DNA of 64,000 bases from Candidatus Caccalectryoclostridium excrementigallinarum (lineage in GTDB: Bacteria > Bacillota > Clostridia > Christensenellales > UBA3700), in contig DVNJ01000002.1 of the NCBI GenBank assembly GCA_018714485.1, positions 1 to 64,000 of the forward strand, in the 5' to 3' direction. The first letter of the stretch is position 1, and the number at the start of each line of letters is the position of its first letter. The position numbers and the translations under genes are program-made. The notes beneath the pieces are model-generated. The model was not told the DNA's origin. It was given only the letters and a program-made list of their open reading frames with translations, and made no database searches. This document shows positions 22,008-32,352 of this stretch, in pieces.

Positions 22008-23930
22008 ATGGCTCGTAAAGATACGGATTTTCCCATATTTTTGTTTCACGAAGGCAATAACACGGAAGCTTACAAGCTTTTTTCGCCCCGCAGGGTCAAG
22101 GTAAAGGGGGAAGAGGGCTGGCTTTTCCGCGTCTGGGCGCCGCACGCCCTCGCCCTTTCCGTCGTGGGCGACTTCAACGGCTGGAACAGGGAAGCAAACT
22201 GCATGAAGCTCTTGGAAAAGAGCGACGGGATCTGGGAGACTTTTATCCCCGGGCTGCATGTTTACGACGTCTATAAGTACTGCGTGACGCACGCGGACGG
22301 GACGCAGGTCCTCAAAGCCGACCCTTACGCCCTTCACAGCGAGACCGCGCCCGCGACCGGTTCCAAACTTTACGAAAGCTCATTCAAGTGGAGCGACGGG
22401 AAGTGGATGGCGGCGCGCGCGGAGCAGGACCCTTATTCCTCGCCCATGAACATCTATGAAGTGCATATCGGCTCGTGGCGCAAACATGCGGACGGCAATC
22501 CGCTCTCTTACCGCGATCTTGCCCTGCAACTGAGCGACTATGTCAAGGAGATGGGCTATACTCACGTCGAGATCCTTCCCGTCACGGAATATCCCTTCGA
22601 AGGTTCGTGGGGCTATCAGGTCACGGGCATGTTCGCGCCCACCTCGCGTTACGGCGCGCCCGACGACTTCAAATACTTCGTGGACGTCATGCATAAGGCG
22701 GGGATAGGCGTCATTCTCGATTGGGTCGCCGCGCATTTCCCCAAGGACGAACACGGGCTTTACAACTTCGACGGCAAGCCGCTCTATGAATATACCGACC
22801 CGCTCAAAGCCGAGCATAAGGAGTGGGGGACGATGGTCTTTGATTACGGCAGGGCGGAAGTGGTCTCCTTCCTGCTTTCCTCCGCCTCTTTCTGGCTGAG
22901 CGAATATCATATCGACGGCATACGCATGGACGCGGTGGCGAGCATGCTCTATCTCGATTACGGGCGCAAGGAATGGCGTCCCAACGCCTTCGGCGGCAAC
23001 TATAACCTCGAGGCGATCGACTTTTTGAAAAAGCTCAACACGGCGATGCTCACCGCGCACGAGGGCGCGCTGATGATAGCGGAAGAATCCACGGCGTTCC
23101 CCATGGTGACCAAGCCCGCCGACGTGGGCGGTTTGGGCTTTAACTTCAAGTGGAACATGGGCTGGATGAACGACATGCTGCGCTATGTTTCGGCGAACCC
23201 CTTCTTCCGCAAGGATATGCATAACAACGTCACGTTCGCCATCACTTACGCCTTTTCGGAAAATTACATACTGCCTCTCTCGCACGACGAGGTGGTGCAC
23301 GGCAAATGCTCGCTCATCAACAAGATGCCGGGCGAATACGAGGAAAAGTTCGAGGGCTTGAAGACGTTTTTGGGCTTCATGATGGCTCACCCGGGCAAAA
23401 AGCTGCTCTTCATGGGCGGCGAGTTCGCGCAATTCATCGAATGGGACTATAAGCGCGCCCTGGATTGGTTCTTGCTCGATTATCCCGCGCATAACGACCT
23501 GCATAACTTCGTCAAAGACCTCAACGCCTATTATCTCAAGCATCCCGAAATGTATGTGCTCGACAGCTCTTACGACGGCTTCAAGTGGATAGTCGTGGAC
23601 GACAACACGCAGAATATCGTCTCCTTCGTGCGCTACGACAACAAGGGCGGGCACACCGTCGCCGTCTGCAATTTCAGCCCCGTGGAGCGCAAGGGCTACG
23701 ACATGGGCATACCGCAGGCGCGCGAATACAAGGTCGCGCTTTGCAGCACGGACGAAAAATACGGCGGCAAGGGCTTCACCCCTGCCTATGCGGCGAAGGA
23801 GGGCGGAATGCACTCTCAAAACTACCATATAACCATGGACATACCTCCGGCAAGCGTCACTTATCTCGTGCCGGGGAAAAAGATAACTTTCAAAAAGAAA
23901 AAGACTGATAAGGAAGGTGAAAGTAAATGA
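22008..23930 (+). CDS. glgB: 1,4-alpha-glucan branching enzyme
   Basis: [61 protein letters not shown]. Confidence 0.96.
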   Translation: MARKDTDFPIFLFHEGNNTEAYKLFSPRRVKVKGEEGWLFRVWAPHALALSVVGDFNGWNREANCMKLLEKSDGIWETFIPGLHVYDVYKYCVTHADGTQVLKADPYALHSETAPATGSKLYESSFKWSDGKWMAARAEQDPYSSPMNIYEVHIGSWRKHADGNPLSYRDLALQLSDYVKEMGYTHVEILPVTEYPFEGSWGYQVTGMFAPTSRYGAPDDFKYFVDVMHKAGIGVILDWVAAHFPKDEHGLYNFDGKPLYEYTDPLKAEHKEWGTMVFDYGRAEVVSFLLSSASFWLSEYHIDGIRMDAVASMLYLDYGRKEWRPNAFGGNYNLEAIDFLKKLNTAMLTAHEGALMIAEESTAFPMVTKPADVGGLGFNFKWNMGWMNDMLRYVSANPFFRKDMHNNVTFAITYAFSENYILPLSHDEVVHGKCSLINKMPGEYEEKFEGLKTFLGFMMAHPGKKLLFMGGEFAQFIEWDYKRALDWFLLDYPAHNDLHNFVKDLNAYYLKHPEMYVLDSSYDGFKWIVVDDNTQNIVSFVRYDNKGGHTVAVCNFSPVERKGYDMGIPQAREYKVALCSTDEKYGGKGFTPAYAAKEGGMHSQNYHITMDIPPASVTYLVPGKKITFKKKKTDKEGESK

Positions 23931-25114
23931 ATTCCAGAAAAAAGGAATGCGTGGCAATGCTGCTTGCCGGCGGACAGGGCACAAGGCTCTATTCGCTGAC
24001 CAAGAATGTGGCGAAGCCGGCGGTGTCGTTCGGCGGTAAATACCGCATAATCGACTTCCCGCTGTCCAACTGCATCAATTCGGGCATAGATACGATAGGC
24101 GTACTCACGCAGTATCAGCCCTTCGCGCTCAATCAATATATCGGCAACGGTCAGCCGTGGGACCTGGACAGGCTCAACGGCGGCGTCTTTGTCCTGCCCC
24201 CCTACATGAAGGCGAAAAACTCCGATTGGTATAAGGGCACGGCGAACGCCATCTATCAGAACATCGAGTTCATCGACAAGTTTTCGCCCGAATACGTGCT
24301 CGTGCTCTCGGGCGACCATATCTACAAGATGGACTATGCGGACATGCTCGCCGGGCATAAGAAAAGGGGCGCGGACTGCACGATCGCGGTCATCAATGTG
24401 TCTTTGGAAGAGGCGTCGCGCTTCGGCATCATGAACACCAAAGAAGACGGCGAGATCTATGAGTTCGAAGAAAAGCCCAAAAAGCCCAAGAGCACCAACG
24501 CCTCCATGGGTATTTACATCTTCACCTGGGAAAAGCTGCGCCGCTATCTCATCGAGGACGAGGCGGACAAGAGCTCTTCCAACGATTTCGGCAAGAACAT
24601 CATCCCCGCCATGCTGCGCGACGGCTGCAAGCTCTATGCCTATAATTTCAGCGGATATTGGAAAGACGTGGGGACGATCAACAGCCTTTGGGAGGCGAAC
24701 ATGGATCTGCTCGACGAGGACAGCGGGCTTTATCTGGACGACGAGAACCATAAGATCTACGCGCGCAATTCCGCCGAGCCGCCGCACTATACGGGCGCGG
24801 ACGCGCGCATATCCAACTCGCTCGTCACCGAGGGCTGCGAGATAGACGGGGAGATAGTCCACAGCGTCATCTCCACGGGCGCGGAAGTTTTCAAGGGCGC
24901 CAAGATAAGCCACAGCATAATCATGCCGGGTGCCAAGGTGCGCGAGGGGGCGCAAGTCTCCTTTGCGATCGTGGGCGACGGCGCGGACATAGGCGCGGGC
25001 GCCGTTGTGGGCGCGGAGCAGAAGGCGGGAGAGCATTGTGCGATCTCCGTCGTCGCGCCTTATTACAAGGTCGAAGAAAAGGGCACGGTGGAAGCCGGAG
25101 CCATGGTGGAATAA
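23927..25114 (+). CDS. glgC: Glucose-1-phosphate adenylyltransferase
   Basis: [48 protein letters not shown]. Confidence 0.96.
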   Translation: MNSRKKECVAMLLAGGQGTRLYSLTKNVAKPAVSFGGKYRIIDFPLSNCINSGIDTIGVLTQYQPFALNQYIGNGQPWDLDRLNGGVFVLPPYMKAKNSDWYKGTANAIYQNIEFIDKFSPEYVLVLSGDHIYKMDYADMLAGHKKRGADCTIAVINVSLEEASRFGIMNTKEDGEIYEFEEKPKKPKSTNASMGIYIFTWEKLRRYLIEDEADKSSSNDFGKNIIPAMLRDGCKLYAYNFSGYWKDVGTINSLWEANMDLLDEDSGLYLDDENHKIYARNSAEPPHYTGADARISNSLVTEGCEIDGEIVHSVISTGAEVFKGAKISHSIIMPGAKVREGAQVSFAIVGDGADIGAGAVVGAEQKAGEHCAISVVAPYYKVEEKGTVEAGAMVE

Positions 25115-25127
25115 GGAGGGGAGAAAA

Positions 25128-26240
25128 ATGAACGATATAATGGGTATCATCTTCGCCAGCGACAACGAGACCAAGCTCAACGAGCTTACGCTTCACCGCA
25201 CCACGGCGTCGCTGCCTTTTTGCGGCAGGTACAGGTTCATCGACTTCACCCTGTCCAACTTCGTCAACAGCCAGATAACCAATTTGGGCATTATCACGCG
25301 CAACAACTATTCCTCGCTCACCGACCACATACGCATGGGCAGAGATTGGGACCTGAACAGAAAGAACGGCGGCATAGCCGTCTTCCCGCCCTATTTCTCC
25401 AACAGCGCGCGCAGCATGAACAGAGGTAAGATTGAAGCGCTTTACAGCGTGCTCGACTTCATGGAAAAAGCGCCCGAGGAATATGTCGTGGTGACCAATT
25501 CCAACATCGCCGCCAACATAGATTTCGACAGCGTTTTTCTCGCGCACGTCGCCAAGGGGGCGGACATAACCATGCTCACCTACACCGCCTGCCCCAACAC
25601 CTCGCGCAAGGTCATCGTCGCCGAGGATATGGCGGGCAGAGTGACGGATATACGCATCACCCAGACCCCGTCGACCACTCCCGCGGAGATGGGACTCAAT
25701 ATCTATCTGCTCAAAAAGCAGCTGCTCATCGAGCTTATCGGCGACAGCTACGAGAGGGGATATACCGACTTTGAAAAACATATACTTCAACAGAAGAAAG
25801 ACAGCTTGAAGATATACGGTTATCACGTCGACGGCTATGTGGGCGTCATCGACGACATCAAGTCTTATTACCACGAGAGCATGAGGATTCTCGACACGGA
25901 TCTGCGCAACGACCTGTTCACGCGCAACGGCACCATCTTCACCAAGGTCAAGGACAGCGTGCCCACCCGTTACCGCGACGGCGCGAACGTGAAAAATTCG
26001 CTCATCGCCGACGGCTGCGACATCAACGGCACGGTCGTCAACTCCATTCTCTTCCGCGGAGTCAAAGTCGAAGCGGGCGCCGTGATCGAGAACTCCATCG
26101 TCATGGAAGGGGGCAAGGTGTGTGCGGGCGCGAAGATGAGCTATATCATCGCCGACAAGGACGTCACCATAACCGAGGACAAGAAGATAAGCGGTTATGA
26201 AACTTACCCGATGGTCATCGTCAAGGGTAAGACTGTTTGA
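25128..26240 (+). CDS. glgD: GlgD-type ADP-glucose pyrophosphorylase regulatory subunit
   Basis: GlgC-like LPFCGRYRFIDFTLSNFVNSQI but degenerate N-terminal motif (IFASDNETKLNELTLHRTTA); follows glgC. Confidence 0.92.
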   Translation: MNDIMGIIFASDNETKLNELTLHRTTASLPFCGRYRFIDFTLSNFVNSQITNLGIITRNNYSSLTDHIRMGRDWDLNRKNGGIAVFPPYFSNSARSMNRGKIEALYSVLDFMEKAPEEYVVVTNSNIAANIDFDSVFLAHVAKGADITMLTYTACPNTSRKVIVAEDMAGRVTDIRITQTPSTTPAEMGLNIYLLKKQLLIELIGDSYERGYTDFEKHILQQKKDSLKIYGYHVDGYVGVIDDIKSYYHESMRILDTDLRNDLFTRNGTIFTKVKDSVPTRYRDGANVKNSLIADGCDINGTVVNSILFRGVKVEAGAVIENSIVMEGGKVCAGAKMSYIIADKDVTITEDKKISGYETYPMVIVKGKTV

Positions 26241-26263
26241 TCAAATAAAAGGAGGGAAGGAAA

Positions 26264-27787
26264 ATGGCGCAAGCTAAGAAAAAGCCGACGGCAAAAGCCG
26301 CCGAGGCACCCAAGAAGGAAGAGGTGAAAGCCGCCCCCGAGAAGAGCAAGGCTCCCGCCGCCAAAAAGAAGATATTGTTCGTGGCTTCCGAGGCGCTGCC
26401 TTTCGTCAAGACGGGCGGGCTTGCCGACGTCGCCGCGGCGCTGCCCAAGGCGCTCAACGCCGACGGATACGATTGCAGGGTCGTTTTGCCGCTTTATTAC
26501 GACATTCCCGACGACTTCAAGCATACCATGCGCTGCTTGGGCAACGTCTATGTGCCGCTTGCCTGGCGCAATCAATATTGCGGCGTGTTCACGCAAACTT
26601 ACGAGGGCGTGACCTATTATTTCCTCGACAACGAATATTATTTCAAGCGCAGAGGGCTTTACGGTCACTATGACGACGGAGAGAGGTTCTCCTTCTTTTC
26701 CAAAGCCGTCCTTGAAAGCATGTCGGTGACGGGATTTTATCCCGACATCATTCACGCCAACGATTGGCATACCGCGCTCGTGCCCGTCTATTTAGACGTG
26801 TTCTACCGCGGCATCCCCCAGCTCAACGGCGTCAAGACCATCTTCACCATCCACAATATCCAATTCCAGGGTCAGTACGGCGACAGCATGATCGGCGACG
26901 TGCTCGGCATACCCGCCGATCGGGCGAGCCTGATAATGTATAAGGGCTGCGCGAACTTCATGAAGGGCGCGATCGAATGCTCCAACATCGTCACCACCGT
27001 TTCGCCCACCTATGCGGGCGAGATACTCGATCCCTATTACGGCTATGAGATGGAAGACATCCTGCGCCGCCGCAGTTACAAGCTGCGCGGCATAGTCAAC
27101 GGCATAGACACGGAGAAGAACGATCCCGCCGCGGACAAGGCGCTTTTTGTCAATTACGACTTGGAGAATTTCGGCAAGAAGGTCGAAAACAAGCTGGCTT
27201 TGCAGCGCATGCTCGGACTGCCCGAAAACAAGGACACCGCCATGATAGGCATGGTGGGCAGGCTGACGGAGCAAAAGGGGCTCGATCTCGTGGCGGCGGT
27301 CTTGGAGAACATCATGCAGCTGCCCGTGCAGTTGGTCATCTTGGGGCAGGGCGATTGGAGATACGAAGAGACGTTCAAGCGCGCGCAGAACGAGCATACG
27401 GCAAAGCTGCGCTGCGTGCTCGGCTTTTCCGCGGACCTCGCGTCCAAGATCTACGGCGCCTCGGATATGTTCCTCATGCCCTCCAAGTTCGAGCCTTGCG
27501 GGCTGAGCCAGCTCATCGCCATGCGTTACGGCTCCGTGCCGATCGTGCGCGAGACGGGCGGACTGAAAGACACCGTGCACCCTTATAACCACGCCACGGG
27601 CGAGGGCAACGGACTTACCTTCTATTCGTATAACGCCTACGACATGCTCGACGCCGTACAGCGCGCGGTCGGACTTTACCGCGACTATAAGGGCGATTGG
27701 GCGAAAGTGGTGAAAAACGGCATGACGGGAGATTACTCCTGGGCGGCGACAGCCAAAAAGTACGAAGAGATATACGAAAACGTATAA
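26264..27787 (+). CDS. glgA: Glycogen synthase with ~36-aa Lys/Ala/Pro-rich N-terminal extension
   Basis: KKILFVASEALPFVKTGGLADVAAALPKAL; HANDWHTALVPVY; PSKFEPCGLSQLIAMRYG. Confidence 0.95.
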   Translation: MAQAKKKPTAKAAEAPKKEEVKAAPEKSKAPAAKKKILFVASEALPFVKTGGLADVAAALPKALNADGYDCRVVLPLYYDIPDDFKHTMRCLGNVYVPLAWRNQYCGVFTQTYEGVTYYFLDNEYYFKRRGLYGHYDDGERFSFFSKAVLESMSVTGFYPDIIHANDWHTALVPVYLDVFYRGIPQLNGVKTIFTIHNIQFQGQYGDSMIGDVLGIPADRASLIMYKGCANFMKGAIECSNIVTTVSPTYAGEILDPYYGYEMEDILRRRSYKLRGIVNGIDTEKNDPAADKALFVNYDLENFGKKVENKLALQRMLGLPENKDTAMIGMVGRLTEQKGLDLVAAVLENIMQLPVQLVILGQGDWRYEETFKRAQNEHTAKLRCVLGFSADLASKIYGASDMFLMPSKFEPCGLSQLIAMRYGSVPIVRETGGLKDTVHPYNHATGEGNGLTFYSYNAYDMLDAVQRAVGLYRDYKGDWAKVVKNGMTGDYSWAATAKKYEEIYENV

Positions 27788-27867
27788 TGATCTATGAAAA
27801 ACGCTCCCCCGCCGCGGCGGGGGAGAGATGAGGGGAAAGAAAACGGAATAACTTATCGGAGAAAAGT

Positions 27868-30309
27868 ATGACAGTAAGTAAGGAAGCATTGAGACAGGCG
27901 ATCGAGGACAACGCCATGAAACTTTTCGGCATTTCGCTCAAAGAGGCGTCCTCAAATCAATTCTATAAGTGCGTTTGTATCGCGGTGAGGGACATTCTCA
28001 CCGAAAGAAGACACGAATTCAAGCAGCAGATGCGCAAGCAGCAGGCGAAGCAGGTCTATTATATGTCCATGGAGTTTTTGCTCGGACGCTCGCTGAAAAA
28101 CCATCTGTTCAACATGGGCATCACCGCGCCCGTGACAGAGATAGCCAAAGAGTTCGGCTGGGACATGGAGGACATCTATGCCAACGAGCCGGACGCGGGT
28201 TTGGGCAACGGCGGTCTGGGCAGGCTGGCGGCGGCTTATATGGAGTCGCTCACCAATCTCAATTATGCGGCGAGCGGTTTTTCCATCAAATACGACTACG
28301 GCATATTCAAGCAGAAGATAGCCGACGGCTGGCAGCTCGAACTGCCCGACGAATGGCTCAACGACGGCGCGGTCTGGCTCGCGCCCCGCAGGGAGGACAC
28401 CTTCCAAGTGCGCTTCGGCGGCAGGATCAACCAAAGATGGGAGAACGACAGGCTTTATATCGATTATATCGACAGCGACATCGTCGAGGCGACGCCTTAC
28501 GACATGAATATCAGCGGTTATAACAGCTTTGCCGTGAACAAGCTGAGGCTGTGGACGGCGAGCGCGCCCAAGGTCTTTGACATGCAGCTCTTCTCGGAAG
28601 GGCAGTACGTCAAGTCCACCGAGGCGCAGGCGCTGGCGGAGAGCATCTGCAAGGTGCTTTACCCCGCCGACCACCATACCGAGGGCAAGATGCTGCGCCT
28701 CAAACAGCAGTATTTCTTCGTTTCCGCCTCCATGCAGTCGATAATCAAGCAGCATCTCAATCAATACGGGACGCTGGATAACTTCGCCGACAAGGTGGCT
28801 ATCCATATCAACGACACTCATCCCACCCTCTGCATACCCGAGCTGATGAGGCTTTTGCTCGACGAATACGGCTATAATTGGGACAAGGCGTGGGAGATAG
28901 TGACCAAGACCATTTCTTACACCAACCATACGGTCATGGCGGAGGCGCTGGAAAAATGGCCGGCGAATCTCTTTGAAAGGCTGCTGCCGAGGATATATCA
29001 GATAGTGACCGAGATCAACAGCCGCTTCTGCGCCGACCTTTGGAATTTTTATCCCAACGATTGGAACAAGGTCTCTTATAACGCCATTCTCTCGCATAAT
29101 CAAGTCAAGATGGCGAATATGTGCCTTGCCGCTTCGCATACCATCAACGGCGTTTCCGAGCTGCATTCGGAGATACTCAAAAACGAGGTGTTCGACGACT
29201 ATTACAAGATGTATCCGAACAAGTTCACCAACGTCACCAACGGCATAACCTACCGCAGGTGGCTGGCGCAGGCGAATCCCCGTCTGGCGGGGCTGGTGAA
29301 CGAGCTTATCGGCAGCGGCTATATGGACGACGCGGACGAGCTGAAAAAGCTGGAGAACTTCAAGGGCAACCGCGAAGTGCTCAAAAAGGTGGGGCAGGTC
29401 AAGCGCGCCAACAAGGCGGAGCTTGCCGATTTCATCGCCAAAACTAACGGCGTCAAGGTCGATCCCGACTCTATTTTCGACGTTCAGGTCAAGAGGCTCC
29501 ATGAATATAAGAGGCAGCTGCTCAACGTGCTGCATATCATGGATCTTTATTACAGGCTGAAAGAAAATCCCGGCCTCGACATCAATCCGAGGACTTATAT
29601 CTTCGGCGCCAAGGCTGCGCCCAGCTATTATATGGCAAAGCAGATAATCAGGCTCATCTGCCAGCTGGGCAATATGGTCAACGCCGACAAGGACATAAAA
29701 GACAAGCTCAAAGTCGTCTTCATGGAGAATTACTGCGTCACGCTGGCGGAAAAGATAATGCCCGCGGCGGACGTTTCCGAACAGATCTCCGTGGCGGGAA
29801 AAGAGGCGTCGGGAACGGGCAACATGAAGTTCATGGTCAACGGCGCGGTGACGATCGGCACGATGGACGGCGCCAATATCGAGATACATCAGCGCGTGGG
29901 CGACGACAATATCTTTATCTTCGGGCTTTTGGCGGAAGAGGTGGAAAGGCTGAGCAGGGAAGGCTATCAACCCAGCAGATATTATAACGAGAACCCGCGC
30001 ATCAAGCGCGTCATCGACGCGCTCAGGAGCGGCGTGAACGGCATCGCCATGAACGAGGTCGCCGACAGCCTCATCAATTCCGACACCTTTAAGGTGCTCG
30101 CCGACTTCGGCTCTTACTGCGAGGCGCAGGAGAGGCTGGACAGGGCATATTCGGATAAGGAGCGCTGGGCGCGCATGTCGCTGCTCAACACGGCTAACGC
30201 GGGCTTCTTCTCTTCGGATCGGAGCGTGAAGGAGTATGCCGACAGGATCTGGCACATACAGCCCGTCAAGGCGCCGTCCAAGAGCGCCGTCAGGGCAAAG
30301 AAAAAATAA
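27868..30309 (+). CDS. glgP: Glycogen/maltodextrin phosphorylase
   Basis: YYMSMEFLLGRSLKNHLFN; EPDAGLGNGGLGRLAAAYMES; PLP-site region EASGTGNMKFMVNGAVTIGTMDGANIEI. Confidence 0.96.
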   Translation: MTVSKEALRQAIEDNAMKLFGISLKEASSNQFYKCVCIAVRDILTERRHEFKQQMRKQQAKQVYYMSMEFLLGRSLKNHLFNMGITAPVTEIAKEFGWDMEDIYANEPDAGLGNGGLGRLAAAYMESLTNLNYAASGFSIKYDYGIFKQKIADGWQLELPDEWLNDGAVWLAPRREDTFQVRFGGRINQRWENDRLYIDYIDSDIVEATPYDMNISGYNSFAVNKLRLWTASAPKVFDMQLFSEGQYVKSTEAQALAESICKVLYPADHHTEGKMLRLKQQYFFVSASMQSIIKQHLNQYGTLDNFADKVAIHINDTHPTLCIPELMRLLLDEYGYNWDKAWEIVTKTISYTNHTVMAEALEKWPANLFERLLPRIYQIVTEINSRFCADLWNFYPNDWNKVSYNAILSHNQVKMANMCLAASHTINGVSELHSEILKNEVFDDYYKMYPNKFTNVTNGITYRRWLAQANPRLAGLVNELIGSGYMDDADELKKLENFKGNREVLKKVGQVKRANKAELADFIAKTNGVKVDPDSIFDVQVKRLHEYKRQLLNVLHIMDLYYRLKENPGLDINPRTYIFGAKAAPSYYMAKQIIRLICQLGNMVNADKDIKDKLKVVFMENYCVTLAEKIMPAADVSEQISVAGKEASGTGNMKFMVNGAVTIGTMDGANIEIHQRVGDDNIFIFGLLAEEVERLSREGYQPSRYYNENPRIKRVIDALRSGVNGIAMNEVADSLINSDTFKVLADFGSYCEAQERLDRAYSDKERWARMSLLNTANAGFFSSDRSVKEYADRIWHIQPVKAPSKSAVRAKKK

Positions 30310-30332
30310 TATAATAAGCGGGGAGTAAACAA

Positions 30333-32159
30333 ATGGCAGCTAATTTTTATTATAACTGTCTGGATGAAGAGTGCAAGCGCCCCTTCGGCGCCATGCGCGC
30401 GGGACACGAGCTTTCGCTCAGCGTGTTCTCGCGCGACGGCGTGTTCATCAACACGGTGACGGTGGCGCTCACGAGCGACGAGGACGGCTCGACGGTCGAA
30501 TATCCCATGATCTTCAAGGGTAAGGAGGACGGCGTGAGCCGCTATGACGTGACCTTCAGGGTAGGTTCGGGCGGACTTTACTTTTACCATTTCATCTTAG
30601 ACACGGAGTGGGGACGCGAGGTGCGCTATGCCGACGAAAATCAGACGCCCTGGCAGCTCACCGTTTTCAGTTCGAGCTACAAGACGCCCGACTTTTGCAA
30701 GGGCGGACTCGTCTATCAGATCTTCGTCGACCGTTTCAACAAGGGCAAGGACAAGGACGCCGTGTTCGACAAGAAGGGCGGCGTGCTCAAAGCCTGGGAC
30801 GAACCGCTGACCGTATGCGATCCCGACGGCGTTTACCGCGCCAACGATTTTTACGGCGGCAATTTGCAGGGCATTATCGACAAGCTGCCTTATCTCAAAT
30901 CGCTCGGCGTGACGCTCATTTACCTCACGCCCATCTTCGAATCTTCTTCCAACCATCGTTACGACACGGGCGACTATATGAAGATAGACAAGCTCGTGGG
31001 GACGGAGGAAAAGCTCAAAGAGCTGATAGACAAGGCGGCGCAAAAGGGAATGGGCATCATTCTCGACGGCGTTTTCAATCATACGGGCGCGGACAGCAGA
31101 TATTTCAACAAGTTCGGCAATTACCGCACCTTGGGCGCCTACCAGTCGAAAAAATCCCCCTATGCGGATTGGTATTTCTTCAACAATTTCCCCGACGATT
31201 ACAAGTGCTGGTGGGGAGTCACCGTCTCGCCCACGCTCAACAAGCAGTCGCCTTCGCTGAGGCGCATGCTGCTGCATAAGAACGGCGTGGTGCGCAAGTG
31301 GACGGATATGGGTATCGCCGGCTGGAGGCTGGACGTGGTGGACGAGCTGGAAGAGAACTTCGTGCGCGCCCTGCGCCGCGTCATCAAGCAAAAGGACAAG
31401 GATAAGCTGATCATCGGCGAGGTCTGGGAAGACGCGTCCAACAAGATAAGTTACGAAAAGCGCCGCCATTATCTTTTGGGCGGAGAGCTGGACGGCGTGA
31501 TGAACTATGTGTTCAAGAACGCGATAATCGATTTCGTGCGCGGCGGCGACGCGGATACCTTCATCGGCGCCGTGGGCAATATCATGGATCATTATCCCAA
31601 GCGCGCGCTCGACTGCTGCTTTACGCTGCTGGATTCGCACGACACCGCGCGTATCAAGAGCGTGCTCGCGGACAAGGACGTTTCCGAGCTTGACAAAAAA
31701 GAGAAGCTGAACGTGACGCTGACCCCCTTTGAAGAGGATCTGGCGAGGCGCAGGCTCAGGCTCGCCGCGGTCTTGCAATATACTCTTCCGGGCAATCCCA
31801 TGGTCTATTACGGCGACGAGCGCGGCATGGAGGGCTATGAAGATCCCACCAACCGCAAGAGCGTGGATTGGAAAAACAAGGACGAGGAGATCTTTGCGCT
31901 CTATAAGAAGCTGGGCAGGATCCGCAAAAAATATGCCAGCGTGTTCCGCGGTACGACCTATCTCGAAACGGGGAAGGGCATGGCGGTCTTCCACCGCGTC
32001 GCGCGAAGCCGCGAGATAACCGTGCTCGCCAACAGCAGCAACCATGTGCAGACTTATTATATCGACGGAAGATATGTCGACCTGCTCACGGACAGGGAAT
32101 ATGACTTCGGCGATATTCCCGTCGCGCCCATGGGCGTCATGATCCTGGCGAAAAAGTAA
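30333..32159 (+). CDS. GH13 family alpha-glycosidase (neopullulanase/alpha-amylase-like)
   Basis: LDGVFNHTG, GWRLDVVDEL, IIGEVWEDA, LLDSHDTARI catalytic-region motifs. Confidence 0.88.
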   Translation: MAANFYYNCLDEECKRPFGAMRAGHELSLSVFSRDGVFINTVTVALTSDEDGSTVEYPMIFKGKEDGVSRYDVTFRVGSGGLYFYHFILDTEWGREVRYADENQTPWQLTVFSSSYKTPDFCKGGLVYQIFVDRFNKGKDKDAVFDKKGGVLKAWDEPLTVCDPDGVYRANDFYGGNLQGIIDKLPYLKSLGVTLIYLTPIFESSSNHRYDTGDYMKIDKLVGTEEKLKELIDKAAQKGMGIILDGVFNHTGADSRYFNKFGNYRTLGAYQSKKSPYADWYFFNNFPDDYKCWWGVTVSPTLNKQSPSLRRMLLHKNGVVRKWTDMGIAGWRLDVVDELEENFVRALRRVIKQKDKDKLIIGEVWEDASNKISYEKRRHYLLGGELDGVMNYVFKNAIIDFVRGGDADTFIGAVGNIMDHYPKRALDCCFTLLDSHDTARIKSVLADKDVSELDKKEKLNVTLTPFEEDLARRRLRLAAVLQYTLPGNPMVYYGDERGMEGYEDPTNRKSVDWKNKDEEIFALYKKLGRIRKKYASVFRGTTYLETGKGMAVFHRVARSREITVLANSSNHVQTYYIDGRYVDLLTDREYDFGDIPVAPMGVMILAKK

Positions 32160-32174
32160 AGAGAAAAAAGCCGC

Positions 32175-32203
32175 GCGCCCGCCAAAAAAGCGGGCGCTTT
32201 TTT
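32175..32203 (+). terminator. Rho-independent terminator after glycogen operon (GCGCCCGC-loop-GCGGGCGC-T6)
   Basis: 8-bp inverted repeat plus T tract. Confidence 0.85.
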
Positions 32204-32293
32204 GTGTCAACGAAAACCCCGCGATAGTCGCGGGAGTTCAAAAGAGCCTCGGTCATTTGTCAAAGTGCTTTAAGGTGAAATGCCCTTATCCTA

Positions 32294-32322
32294 TTGACAT
32301 TGCCCTTATTTTCGGCTATAAT
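32294..32322 (+). promoter_or_regulatory. Consensus promoter of fic (TTGACA-17-TATAAT) with flanking TGCCCTTAT direct repeats
   Basis: Hexamers at 32294-32299 and 32317-32322; TGCCCTTAT at 32281 and 32301. Confidence 0.7.
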
Positions 32323-32352
32323 TTAATGGCAAATATATAAGAGGTGTCATAT

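Noticed and set aside
27800-27830. CTCCCCCGCC/GGCGGGGGAG hairpin between glgA and glgP
   Set aside because: GC stem without a T tract in a probable operon; could be an mRNA-processing hairpin but evidence is too weak to call.
27952-30255. 767-aa minus-strand ORF opposite glgP
   Set aside because: Antisense artefact; glgP motifs fully support the plus strand.
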